Under the pieces are notes generated by a model. That model was not told the origin of the DNA, searched no databases, and saw only the letters and a program-made list of their open reading frames with translations. DNA of 50,503 nucleotides from Pseudomonadota bacterium (GTDB taxonomy: Bacteria; Bdellovibrionota; UBA2428), in contig JAGNHS010000016.1 of assembly GCA_018001635.1 (NCBI GenBank), forward strand, positions 1 through 50,503. The letters are read 5' to 3'. The translations under genes were made by a program, and so were the position numbers. This document shows positions 26,737 to 34,705 of this stretch, piece after piece (position 1 is the stretch's first letter; each line of letters opens with the position of its first letter).

Positions 26737-26831
26737 AAGGCGCCTAGCGACTTTTTACCATCGCCCCCCACCTTTTTGCACAGATGCTGCAAAAAGGTGG
26801 GGGGCGATGGTAAAAAGTCGCTAGGCGCCTT
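26737..26831. repeat. Perfect 44-bp inverted repeat between two convergent genes
   Basis: The left arm 26737-26780 (AAGGCGCCTAGCGACTTTTT to CACCTTTTTGCA) is the exact reverse complement of the right arm 26788-26831, with a 7-base loop. The same family as the 49-bp repeat at 19223, but with CGATGG in place of CGTAGG in one arm and the matching change in the other. It lies between convergent corC-like and kdtA genes, touches the kdtA stop codon and could act as a bidirectional terminator. Confidence 0.97.
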
Positions 26832-26856
26832 TAAGGCAAGACGCCTTTAAGGCAAG
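26826..26856. repeat. Short tandem duplication at the 3' end of the KDO transferase gene
   Basis: CGCCTTTAAGGCAAG occurs at 26826-26840 and again at 26842-26856 (period 16). The first copy overlaps the end of the inverted repeat and carries the stop codon of the reverse-strand gene. It may be a duplication produced when the repeat arrived or when the gene end was reshaped. Confidence 0.85.
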
Positions 26857-28054
26857 TGATGAGGCGGTCGATGGAGTCTTTGTGTTCAAGGAGCTTTTGG
26901 TAAGCTGTATCGCAAGCATCATTTCGGATCATTCTATATTTTTCTGAAAGTAAATGTCTTAACTCTTCGGCCAAATCTTCAGCCTCATTAAGGATAACAA
27001 GTTGACCCAAGTCCCGGAGCCAAGACGCTTCTGGTTGTTTGTCTATATAAGGTCCACAAATGGATGGAATTTTCCAAAGTGCAGGTTCAATAACATTATG
27101 CAATCCCAGGCCAAATCCTCCACCTACAAAAGCTAAATCAAATCCTTCGTAGGCCTCCAAAAGAATTCCTTCCTCTAGTAAAATTCTTCCTTTGGGGAGC
27201 ACTTGTTTCATTCGGGCCACTTCGTGAGAGTCTTGGGGATCGTGTGGAATGACAACAATGTTCCATTGAAGATTTTCAGCGGCTGTGAGTAAGTTTAAAG
27301 CTCTTGAAAGGACTTCTAGATCTTCAAACCAAGCGGAACCGACTATGAGATTGAATTTGCCTTTAACGGGTTCGGCATAAAAAGCTTCTAAAATATGAAG
27401 TTTCTTTGAATTGATTTTGTTTTCGATTCGAGAAAGGATGCGAGAAACTCGCGGATTACCAACGAAAAATGATTTAAAGGGGCTTTTCCATTCGGGAAAA
27501 CGTAGAATGTGTAGTTTGAGCCAAGGTACTAAAAATAGTTTCTTAATAAAACTAAGTGGGACATTTTTCTGGGGTAACCAAATTAAACCACCTGGTACTA
27601 GATTTGCCGCTTGATAAAAAAGTACAGGCCAGACATCGGTGTGACTCAAAAGTAATTTTTCAGGTTTTAAAATATTTAAAAACTCGACACATTCAGAACT
27701 TTTTTCTGGAGGTATAGGTCCGCAATAGGCAAATGGATATTCCTTCGACCAAGCTTCTAATTTTTGGGAGGCTGAAACACTAGAGGCGGTGATCATAATG
27801 TTTTCATATTTAAATGAAGCTTGCGATATTTTGTCTTGATCTAAAAAGAAACTAGCAAGGTCTTCTAATTCACCCACGGAGGCGCCATGGATCCAGAGTT
27901 TAACAGGTTGATTTTGATTTCTAAGAGAGTTTCTCCAGTGACGACGGAATTCCAAACTTCTATTGAGCTTTTTAGAAATAATGACAAAGGCATCAAAAAT
28001 TTCTATAGTTCTGTAGAGCCACTCCGAAAAAACACTTAATAAATAATTTAGCAT
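26831..28054 (-). CDS. waaA: 3-deoxy-D-manno-octulosonic acid (KDO) transferase family protein
   Basis: A 407-residue GT30-like glycosyltransferase that would add KDO from CMP-KDO to lipid A at the cytoplasmic face of the inner membrane. The family fingerprint LWIHGASVGELED is at 53-65, where E62 is the likely catalytic base. GPIPPEKSS, LLSHTDVWPVL, LIVGSAWFEDLEVL and FVGGGFGLGLHNVIEPA follow in the expected order, including the CMP-binding part. The N-terminal hydrophobic region anchors it weakly. The last few codons (GVLP and stop) lie in a short duplication next to a palindromic repeat. It overlaps the heptosyltransferase gene by 7 bases. Confidence 0.87.
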   Translation of the reverse strand: MLNYLLSVFSEWLYRTIEIFDAFVIISKKLNRSLEFRRHWRNSLRNQNQPVKLWIHGASVGELEDLASFFLDQDKISQASFKYENIMITASSVSASQKLEAWSKEYPFAYCGPIPPEKSSECVEFLNILKPEKLLLSHTDVWPVLFYQAANLVPGGLIWLPQKNVPLSFIKKLFLVPWLKLHILRFPEWKSPFKSFFVGNPRVSRILSRIENKINSKKLHILEAFYAEPVKGKFNLIVGSAWFEDLEVLSRALNLLTAAENLQWNIVVIPHDPQDSHEVARMKQVLPKGRILLEEGILLEAYEGFDLAFVGGGFGLGLHNVIEPALWKIPSICGPYIDKQPEASWLRDLGQLVILNEAEDLAEELRHLLSEKYRMIRNDACDTAYQKLLEHKDSIDRLITCLKGVLP

Positions 28055-29064
28055 TTTTTGAGAATTTCCTTAATTTCATGAAAAAGTATTTCTGGTGTGA
28101 ATGCTTTCATGCATCGATGATGGTTTTTGCCTATACGAAAACAAAAACCTTGTCCGTGTTTTGAACAGGGTTTACAAAACAAATTTTCGCTAAGTTCACG
28201 ACTTTCGCTTTTCCAAGGAGAAAAACCAAAACCGGGTGGAATGGGTCCTGCAAGACTCAGCACAGGAGTTCCAGTCGCCTCAGATATATGGAGCCATGCA
28301 GAGTTGCTACAAACGCAAAGATGATGTTCGGCTGCTATGTTTGTGAGATCCGATAGTTTTGTCTTTCCCAAAAGATTATGGATATGTTTTTCATCTGAAT
28401 TTAAATTGAGCTTATCAGAAAAAAGTTTACGATCGCCCACGAGGGTCATCTCAATTTTTTCTTCTTTGAGCATTTCGATTAAGCGCAACCAATTTTCATC
28501 TGGCCAACGTTTTTTCCAGTGCTGAGCGTCGGGTGCCAATAGGATTTTTAATGGAGCTTTTCTTTTTTTCGATACTTTTAGCGTTGGTGGATAATGTTTG
28601 CTTTGAGGGAGTAGGGCAAGATGTTCTAAATAAACTTTACGTTTAGGTAAAAGGTCTTTGTGAAGAATGATTGAAAGACTTCTTCTCAAATTATATTTAG
28701 GGCTTTTCTTAGTTAAAGTATTAATGGATTTAAGTTTCGAAAAATAATTTAAAAGACGACATATTAAATTAGATTTAAAACTTCCTTGAAGGTCTAAAAT
28801 GATTAATTCGCTGGGTTTATTTTGAGAGAGTTGCTTGATGAAATCTCTACTCAAATTGATAAGCGATAAGAAACCTTTAGGAAGACAGAGACAGTGTATT
28901 CTTGAGTGTGGAAAGTTTTGAGAAACGAAATTTGAAAAACGATCCTTTGTTAAAAAATAAAGTGGAGAGTCAGGGTATTCATCATGAATTTTTTTGATCA
29001 AGGCCGTGGTTAATACAAGATCGCCTAGGCTTGAGAATCTTATTAAGAAAAAGGCTTTCGGCAT
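28048..29064 (-). CDS. GT9-family glycosyltransferase (LPS heptosyltransferase-like)
   Basis: A 338-residue protein from the ATG at 29064 (MPKAFFLIRFSSLGDLVLTT). I chose this start over an upstream one at 29109 because RFSSLGDLVLTTAL is the canonical N-terminus of WaaC/WaaF-type enzymes and the ATG directly follows the argS stop. Later motifs include ILLAPDAQHWKKRWP, LVGDRKL and the HLCVCSNSAWLHISEATGTPVLSLAGPIPP donor-binding block. A cysteine-rich C-terminal stretch (CKPCSKHGQGFCF) is present, as in several family members. It probably transfers heptose to the LPS core, working together with the KDO transferase encoded next. Confidence 0.88.
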   Translation of the reverse strand: MPKAFFLIRFSSLGDLVLTTALIKKIHDEYPDSPLYFLTKDRFSNFVSQNFPHSRIHCLCLPKGFLSLINLSRDFIKQLSQNKPSELIILDLQGSFKSNLICRLLNYFSKLKSINTLTKKSPKYNLRRSLSIILHKDLLPKRKVYLEHLALLPQSKHYPPTLKVSKKRKAPLKILLAPDAQHWKKRWPDENWLRLIEMLKEEKIEMTLVGDRKLFSDKLNLNSDEKHIHNLLGKTKLSDLTNIAAEHHLCVCSNSAWLHISEATGTPVLSLAGPIPPGFGFSPWKSESRELSENLFCKPCSKHGQGFCFRIGKNHHRCMKAFTPEILFHEIKEILKKC

Positions 29065-29065
29065 C

Positions 29066-30778
29066 CTACATTTCTTCCGGCGCAGAAATTCCCATAAGGT
29101 AGAGCCCACGCTTAATAATCCATCGACTGCCTTCGCTTAAGGCCAAGAGGCTTGTGAATTTCTTGTCGTCAGTTTCGTCGAGGATTCGGTGATGGTGATA
29201 GAGACGGTTAAAGGCCTTGGCCACTCTTAAGAGACTGATCGCCACTTGAGAGGGATCTTTATCGTCCAAGGCTCGTTCTAAATAAATTTCAAAAAAGGCC
29301 CATTCGCGAAGAAGATCGAGCACATTAGCATCTTTCCAGAAAGAATCCTCAGCTCCGAGGCCCTTTGAATTTTTAGTCTTTTCAATTCGCTCAGAAGCTT
29401 TTCTAAAAAGGGAGGCGCAACGAGCGTGTGAGTATTGAATGAAGGGTGCTGTGTCGCCCTCAAAGTTAAGGGCTTCTTCCCATTTAAAATGAACATCCCG
29501 TGTTCTGTTTTGTGAAAGATCTGAAAATATAATGGCCCCTAAGCCAATGTGCTCAGAGACTTCTTCGATGCTTTTTAAGTTTGGATTTTTTTCTTTGATA
29601 ATTTCCAAAGCCTTTTTGTGGGCCTCGTCGAGAACGTCGGCTAAAAAGATAACGTTTCCTTCACGGCTTTTCATGGTTTTCGAACCAAAAGCAAGCATGC
29701 CGAAAGGAATGTGAGTGAGTTTATCGGCGTAAGCTTTGCCCAAAAGTTTTACAATCGCAAACAATTGTTCGAAGTGAAGTTTTTGTTGAATAGCGACAAC
29801 ATACCAACATTCATTAAAGTTTAAACGCGCAAATCGATCTTCTACGGCGGCAATATCTCTGGTGAGATAAAGGCTGGCGCCGTCATCTTTCTTTAAGAGT
29901 GCGGGAAGTTTTTGTCCGGGAATATCACAGACGACTGCGCCTTCGCTGACACGAGTTCCAATTTTATTTTCAATTTCGGAAACGACTATCTCTTTTTTAC
30001 TTTCGTATAGACTCTCTCCATCAAAAAAATCAAAGTCGATTCCGAGTCGTTTATAAGTTCGCTTGTATTCTTCAATCGAAAGCTTTCTAAATAGTTCCCA
30101 ATTTTTTCTTAAATCAAGATTTCCGTTTTCGAGTTGTTGAAAAGTGGCTTTGGCTTGCTCACTGAGCGAGGGATTGTCTTTTTCTTCTTTATTAAATTTA
30201 ATGTAGAGTTCGAGCATGTAGCTCACGCCTTCATTTTCAAGACGTTTAAAATCTCCAAAGGTGTTGAGCGCCACTAATAACTTTCCATGAGTGGTGCCCC
30301 AATCTCCCAAGTAATTGATGCGTTTCACTTCGTAAGAATGATTTTCTGCGATACGCGCCAGTGAGTGGCCAATGGCGGTGCTTCGAATATGGTGAAATCC
30401 TAATTCCTTGGCGATATTGGGAGAGGAAAATTCAACTATGAGTTTTTTGCCTTGAGCTTTGCTGCTCTTCCCCCAGGAATTTTGAGAAATTTTTTCAAAA
30501 ATAGTTGAGAATAAAGCTTGAGGATTTATGTAGATGTTGAGGTAGGGCCCTTGAGCTACGGCTTTTTCTAAATGTGTAAATTTTTCTTTATTAAAAGCTT
30601 CGCACAGCTCTTTGGCCATATCGGGGGGACTTTTAGAAAGTTTTTTAGCAATTTGAAAACATGGAAATGCAAAATCCCCATTCGTGTTGTTGGGGACCAT
30701 GGCCCATTCATTTGAGCTCAGCGTTAATCCTGTGTGCTTAGTTATAAAATTATGAACTTCGTTTATGGCAAATCGCAT
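29066..30778 (-). CDS. argS: Arginyl-tRNA synthetase
   Basis: A 570-residue class I aminoacyl-tRNA synthetase. The chain shows an N-terminal Add-1 domain, FSSPNIAKELGFHHIRST at about 117-134 in the place of the HIGH region, and the KMSKS-equivalent KTMKSREGNVIFL. The ArgRS block YFRxYSHARCASLFRK-like segment (PFIQYSHARCASLFRK) precedes the DALR anticodon-binding C-terminus, which ends ISAPEEM (SGVxVPERM in E. coli). The HIGH position reads G-F-H-H here, where most enzymes have H-V-G-H. It lies 4 bases after the FMN reductase stop and one base before the heptosyltransferase start, so all four genes form one operon. Confidence 0.97.
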   Translation of the reverse strand: MRFAINEVHNFITKHTGLTLSSNEWAMVPNNTNGDFAFPCFQIAKKLSKSPPDMAKELCEAFNKEKFTHLEKAVAQGPYLNIYINPQALFSTIFEKISQNSWGKSSKAQGKKLIVEFSSPNIAKELGFHHIRSTAIGHSLARIAENHSYEVKRINYLGDWGTTHGKLLVALNTFGDFKRLENEGVSYMLELYIKFNKEEKDNPSLSEQAKATFQQLENGNLDLRKNWELFRKLSIEEYKRTYKRLGIDFDFFDGESLYESKKEIVVSEIENKIGTRVSEGAVVCDIPGQKLPALLKKDDGASLYLTRDIAAVEDRFARLNFNECWYVVAIQQKLHFEQLFAIVKLLGKAYADKLTHIPFGMLAFGSKTMKSREGNVIFLADVLDEAHKKALEIIKEKNPNLKSIEEVSEHIGLGAIIFSDLSQNRTRDVHFKWEEALNFEGDTAPFIQYSHARCASLFRKASERIEKTKNSKGLGAEDSFWKDANVLDLLREWAFFEIYLERALDDKDPSQVAISLLRVAKAFNRLYHHHRILDETDDKKFTSLLALSEGSRWIIKRGLYLMGISAPEEM

Positions 30779-30782
30779 TTAA

Positions 30783-31391
30783 TCACATTCCGTAAGGATA
30801 ATTTTTCCCGTCAACGACTCCAGAGCTTCTCACTAGATTTAAAGCTTTAGCGTATTCTCGTAAGAGTTTTATACTGTAGTCGATACGGGCGCGAAGATAT
30901 TTATCGTCTTCACTTTTGGCCTCATCGCCCTTGAGTTGTTGGGCGCAATCACGAACAATGATGTGCTCGGGGATATAGCAGAGTTGATTGTTCTTCGTCC
31001 CACTCATTCGAAGTTCAGAGACAGGATAAGCACCGTTTCGTGCTGCAGACACAGAAACAATAAGTCCGGGTTTATGGCTTATAGAGCCACCGCCAGCGAG
31101 TAAGAGAAAATTTTTAACTCCAGGAGTGACCATTCCCGCCCATTCAGGTGAAACCACAATAATAGCATCAGCAGAATTGAGTTCATTTTTTATTGGAGTC
31201 CAAAGCTTTTTCCAATCTTCAGATCCTTCCCAAATGCTTTCATCCCATAACGGAATAGGGTTTTTTTCCAAACTAAAGACATGAGTGCTGTCGTCGGGAA
31301 AAATTTTGCTAATTTGATTTTTAAAATACTCAGCAACCCTTCGGGACTCTGAGTTAACACGGTGGCTACCGCTTAGGATGAAATAACGCAT
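30783..31391 (-). CDS. NADPH-dependent FMN reductase / flavodoxin-like fold
   Basis: A 202-residue flavodoxin-fold oxidoreductase. The N-terminal phosphate loop reads ILSGSHRVNSESRRVAEYF (GSxRxxSxSRRVA type), AIIVVSPEWAGMVTPGVKNFLLLAG is the second FMN-binding strand-loop with the family's SPEYxxxxPGxLKN pattern, and the protein has normal length. It would reduce FMN, quinones or similar compounds with NAD(P)H. It is the first gene of the leftward operon with argS and the two LPS transferases, divergent from the thioredoxin-like gene at 31506. Confidence 0.82.
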   Translation of the reverse strand: MRYFILSGSHRVNSESRRVAEYFKNQISKIFPDDSTHVFSLEKNPIPLWDESIWEGSEDWKKLWTPIKNELNSADAIIVVSPEWAGMVTPGVKNFLLLAGGGSISHKPGLIVSVSAARNGAYPVSELRMSGTKNNQLCYIPEHIIVRDCAQQLKGDEAKSEDDKYLRARIDYSIKLLREYAKALNLVRSSGVVDGKNYPYGM

Positions 31392-31505
31392 ATATCTCTT
31401 TTACTCGTTTGGTGGAAAAAAGTCTCTATGGGAAGCCTTCAAAAGCACTAACTTAGGCAACTTTTGAGGGTTGTCTTATGCTTTGGCAAAAGCTAAAAGT
31501 TCTTC

Positions 31506-32066
31506 ATGGCTGTGACTCCTTCAAATATGCTTCCGTTGGGCACTCAAGCCCCTGATTTTTTGCTGCCTGACGTTGTCACTTCAAAAAACTATAAGCTTTC
31601 AGAGCAGCCTATTTCGAAGGCTACGGTGATTGCATTTATTTGCAACCATTGTCCCTATGTTAAGCATTTATTGCCTTTTTGGGTTAGTTTTGTGAGGACT
31701 TATCAAGCCAAGGGAATTTCATTTATAGCTATAAGTAGCAATGACGTTGAAAATTATCCTGAAGATTCACCTGAAAAAATGAAGGAATTGGCGTTAAGTG
31801 AAAAATTCACTTTTCCTTATCTCTACGATGAAACCCAAAGTGTGGCTAAGGCCTATGAAGCGGCTTGCACTCCTGACTTTTATGTTTTTGATTCCCAGAT
31901 GAAGTGTGTTTATCGAGGTCAATTTGATGACTCTCGACCCCAAAGCACAGTTCAAGTCAGTGGCGAGTCTCTAGCCTCTGCTCTCGATGCAATTTTAAAT
32001 CAAGCGCCGATGAATCCGAGTCAAAAACCTAGTGTAGGTTGTAACATTAAATGGAAGAATCAATGA
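31506..32066 (+). CDS. Thioredoxin-fold protein (AhpC/TSA-like), CNHC motif
   Basis: A 186-residue peroxiredoxin/thioredoxin-like protein without a signal peptide. The N-terminal GTQAPDFLLPDV is the AhpC/TSA entry, and FICNHCPYVKHLLP carries the redox pair C46-N-H-C49. CTPDFYVFD is the cis-proline loop, and QSTVQVSGESL is typical of a bacterial group of thioredoxin-family proteins. It is the first of a four-gene rightward operon in which each gene overlaps the next. The role is presumably thiol redox defence in the cytoplasm. Confidence 0.85.
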   Translation: MAVTPSNMLPLGTQAPDFLLPDVVTSKNYKLSEQPISKATVIAFICNHCPYVKHLLPFWVSFVRTYQAKGISFIAISSNDVENYPEDSPEKMKELALSEKFTFPYLYDETQSVAKAYEAACTPDFYVFDSQMKCVYRGQFDDSRPQSTVQVSGESLASALDAILNQAPMNPSQKPSVGCNIKWKNQ

Positions 32067-32452
32067 AAAATCTAAAAGTACTTTTTTGTCTTGTCATGTT
32101 TTTTAAACTTTTTTCTTGTGCGCACAATTCCAATCGTCAAAGAAATTTAAGGAGCGAAGCTGATCGACAAGAGCGCAGTCTACAAGTGGGCATGAGTTAT
32201 GAGGAAGTGATGCGTAAGCATAGTAATCTTGGAAATTGTAGAGGTTCAAAAGCATCTATCATGATTTGTGAGTGGCAATTCAGTGCTAAAAGCGAGGATG
32301 GAATTTCATTGGCGCAAATTGAAGTCACCCAAAATCGGACTAAGGCTGAGAACCTACCCGCTCATCCAGATGATGGATTTTCTTATGAGTTAATTTTTAA
32401 TGAGGGAAAACTCAGTCGATGGCGTTTAAAGGATAACAGTGAAGGGCCTTAA
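32063..32452 (+). CDS. Small predicted lipoprotein
   Basis: A 129-residue protein from the ATG at 32063, which forms an ATGA overlap with the stop of the thioredoxin-like gene. MKNLKVLFCLVMFFKLFSCAHNS has a basic start, a hydrophobic core and a lipobox LFSC at positions about 16-19, so a lipidated periplasmic protein is likely. A motif VGMSYEEVMRKH, then GNCRGS, resembles a SmpA/OmlA-like start of small outer-membrane lipoproteins, but no family is certain. It overlaps the VOC-CbiX gene by 14 bases. Confidence 0.7.
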   Translation: MKNLKVLFCLVMFFKLFSCAHNSNRQRNLRSEADRQERSLQVGMSYEEVMRKHSNLGNCRGSKASIMICEWQFSAKSEDGISLAQIEVTQNRTKAENLPAHPDDGFSYELIFNEGKLSRWRLKDNSEGP

Positions 32453-33218
32453 ACACGCCGCTCTTGCGGTTTATGACTTAAAACGAGCTCAAAGTTTTTA
32501 TGAATCCTTAGGATTCAAAGCCTATCATGATTCAGACAAAGATTGGCTGATGCTATCTTTTCGAGAAACAACTTTAAGTCTTGTAAAAGTGTCTCAAGAA
32601 GAAAAAATAAAAACAGAAAAATCCTCAGGAGTGCATCCAGCTCATTTGGGTTTTTTGGCAGAGTCTAGAGAAGAAGTGGACTCTTATTATAAGAAAATAC
32701 AAACAAGGGGTGATGTGCTTGTCTCCAAAGCTCATGAACATCGAGATTTGAGTTATGGATTCTACTTTCATGATACTGAAGGGAATAATTTAGAGTTTAT
32801 ACATATCCCAACTTTAGCTATTTATAATAAACTCTCTCATAGAGAACTTGCCGTTCTTTGGGTGCATGGGAGTCAAAAAAAGGAATGGGCCACTCCATTT
32901 GATCAACTTATTTTGAAATTAAAAAGTGAAGATCCTCGGCGTCATTGGACGTTGGCGCATTTAGAAGGACAGGGACCTCGTCTTGAAAGTGTTGTTAAAG
33001 AAATACTAGATTCAGAAAGTGTTTCAACAATAAAAGTGATTCCGCTTTTTCTTTCAGTGGGTAAACATGTTCGTGAAGATTTGAGTCAGTCTTTGGATTC
33101 TTTAAGATCTTTGTACCCTGAAATTAAAATTAGTTTAGCTTCATCTTTGTTGGAGAATGAAGTGTTTCAGGATTTTCTTTTACAAACGTGTTTACTGAAA
33201 ATTGAGGAGTTATCCTAA
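32439..33218 (+). CDS. Fusion of a VOC (glyoxalase-like) domain and a CbiX-like chelatase domain
   Basis: A 259-residue protein, GTG start inside the lipoprotein gene. Residues 1-125 are a VOC/glyoxalase domain: LKHAALAVYDLKRAQSFYESLG, a central HPAHLGFL and YFHDTEGNNLEFIH, with H6, H69 and E119 plausible metal ligands. From about residue 136 it is CbiX/sirohydrochlorin-chelatase-like: VLWVHGSQKKEW (H143 in the place of the catalytic His of GHGSR), HLEGQGPRLESV and VIPLFLSVGKHVREDL (H210), which is close to the CbiX PlFLsaGkHvreD block. The chelatase part is about 120 residues, the length of CbiX short-type (CbiXS) proteins. The two domains are not normally joined as far as I recall. Function: metal insertion into a tetrapyrrole coupled to an unknown VOC activity, inferred only. 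Confidence 0.8.
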   Translation: MKGLKHAALAVYDLKRAQSFYESLGFKAYHDSDKDWLMLSFRETTLSLVKVSQEEKIKTEKSSGVHPAHLGFLAESREEVDSYYKKIQTRGDVLVSKAHEHRDLSYGFYFHDTEGNNLEFIHIPTLAIYNKLSHRELAVLWVHGSQKKEWATPFDQLILKLKSEDPRRHWTLAHLEGQGPRLESVVKEILDSESVSTIKVIPLFLSVGKHVREDLSQSLDSLRSLYPEIKISLASSLLENEVFQDFLLQTCLLKIEELS

Positions 33219-33640
33219 TGATTTGGTTTAAAGAAGTTAGTGTTGAACAGGCCCAAGCCAGAGGAAAGGGCACCATGATGGAACATATCGATGTTCAGAT
33301 TACGGAAATTGGTCCTGACTATGTCAAAGCGACAATGCCAGTTGATTCTCGCACAAAACAACCTAGGGGAATTTTGCATGGAGGCGCTTCTGTTGTTTTG
33401 GCCGAAGGAATTGCCAGTATGGCTGGAAATTTCGTTCTGAACCCAGAAACTCATTATGCTGTTGGTCTTGATATTAATGCCAACCATATTCGTTCGGTGA
33501 CTGAGGGCAGGGTGGAGGGTACGGCTCGACCTCTTCATATAGGTCGAAAAACTCAAGTTTGGGAAATTAAAATTGAACAAGAATCTAAGCTCATTTGTAT
33601 CTCTCGTTTAACCCTAGCCGTTTTAGAAAAAAAACTTTAA
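33218..33640 (+). CDS. PaaI-type hotdog-fold thioesterase
   Basis: A 140-residue 4HBT-superfamily thioesterase. RGILHGGASVVLAEGIASMAG is the family's HGG(A/V) motif with the active-site helix, YAVGLDINANHIRSVTEGRVEGTARPLHIGRKTQVWEIKI is the remaining hotdog sheet. It would hydrolyse small aryl- or acyl-CoA thioesters (YdiI/MenI/EntH type). The ATG overlaps the stop of the preceding gene by one base, so it is the last cistron of the operon. It is convergent with the exported SLT-like gene, overlapping it by 4 bases. Confidence 0.9.
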   Translation: MIWFKEVSVEQAQARGKGTMMEHIDVQITEIGPDYVKATMPVDSRTKQPRGILHGGASVVLAEGIASMAGNFVLNPETHYAVGLDINANHIRSVTEGRVEGTARPLHIGRKTQVWEIKIEQESKLICISRLTLAVLEKKL

Positions 33641-34479
33641 AAGCAGATTCCGAAACGTTTTTTTAGCTCTGTATAAACCTTGTTGAATTCTGTTGTGCTG
33701 CTGGTTCGCATGACATACCAATATTTACCCATAGCGTCTTCGAGTGAAAGACTCGTGTTGTATTTGAAGACTTGTTTGTAAATAATGTGAATGCCTAAGT
33801 TAAGATTAGCGTAGGCATTTAAAATACTTCTGTTAGGATTTCCGTATTTTGCATCTGATTCATAGTCTTGAATAGCCATGCTACGATCAGCGGTCCAAGA
33901 GATATCCCCGCCTTTATAGGAATAAGAGCTCACGTCTTGATAGGATAATTGTAGCAATCCTTCGGATCTCACTTGATAGCCTGTAACAGAATCAGTTTTC
34001 ATGGATTTCTCCAAGTATATAAGTGTTCTATTTGTGCTCGATTCTGGAATGGATACAGCATAGAGAAGATGTGTCCAAAATTCTGCACGATCGGCTTTAT
34101 TTAAAGAGCTCCATTTTGGGCACATTTTATTCATTTTGCTTGATGGAATATCTAATAAGCTTGAATAAGTTTTTTGAATTTTATCTTCAATATGCAAAGA
34201 GTAGTCCTCTAACCAACCTTTGATAACTTGGGGTTTTTCTGATTGTGGAATTTCGATAGGATCAGGGTTTGGAGGTGTCACTGAGCTTTCGTCTGAATCA
34301 TCGGAAAAATCGGGTGTGCTCGCGGTTTCTGGATTTACGTTGGGTTGGGAAGTGCTTGGAGAAGATTGAGTGCTGGCGTTCGTATTGCTTTTGCTTTTTG
34401 GATTCCAGGCCCCCATACTATAGCTAGTCTTTGTTTCAAATAGAAAAACTAGCGTTATCAAAGATGTTGAAATTTTCAT
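33637..34479 (-). CDS. Exported lytic-transglycosylase-like protein
   Basis: A 280-residue protein with a signal peptide (residues 1-21, cleavage near SYS-MGAW) and a Ser/Thr/Pro/Asn-rich linker to about residue 85. The C-terminal domain has the lysozyme-fold hints of soluble lytic transglycosylases: AVSIPESSTN with a candidate catalytic E146 in the ESS motif, and SEGLLQLSYQD at 172-182, corresponding to GLMQ(I/L). NAYANLNLGIHIIYKQVF resembles the helix that follows (NLxxGxxYL). If correct it cuts peptidoglycan in the cell's own or another cell's wall. Family assignment is by motifs only. Confidence 0.55.
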   Translation of the reverse strand: MKISTSLITLVFLFETKTSYSMGAWNPKSKSNTNASTQSSPSTSQPNVNPETASTPDFSDDSDESSVTPPNPDPIEIPQSEKPQVIKGWLEDYSLHIEDKIQKTYSSLLDIPSSKMNKMCPKWSSLNKADRAEFWTHLLYAVSIPESSTNRTLIYLEKSMKTDSVTGYQVRSEGLLQLSYQDVSSYSYKGGDISWTADRSMAIQDYESDAKYGNPNRSILNAYANLNLGIHIIYKQVFKYNTSLSLEDAMGKYWYVMRTSSTTEFNKVYTELKKRFGICF

Positions 34480-34705
34480 TAAACGTACCTTCAGTCACAT
34501 GTGTTCAGCGAAACTCAGAGGGGTTAGGTTTAAATCCGCTTACATGTGATGCTGCAGGAACTTGGGTTGTCGTAGTTTCTATGATGTCCTGAGCTTGCTT
34601 GAGGGTCAAATAAAGATCTTGTGAATTAATTGTAAAGAAGTCTTAAGTAATTTTGACTTTTAATACTGAGTGAGCCCTGGTTAATTTTGTGCCGGGAGTC
34701 TTTTC

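Noticed and set aside
34505..34609. Possible 34-aa reverse ORF (TTG start) upstream of the SLT-like gene
   Set aside because: Very short, rare start, no ribosome site, and composition not distinctive; could be chance.
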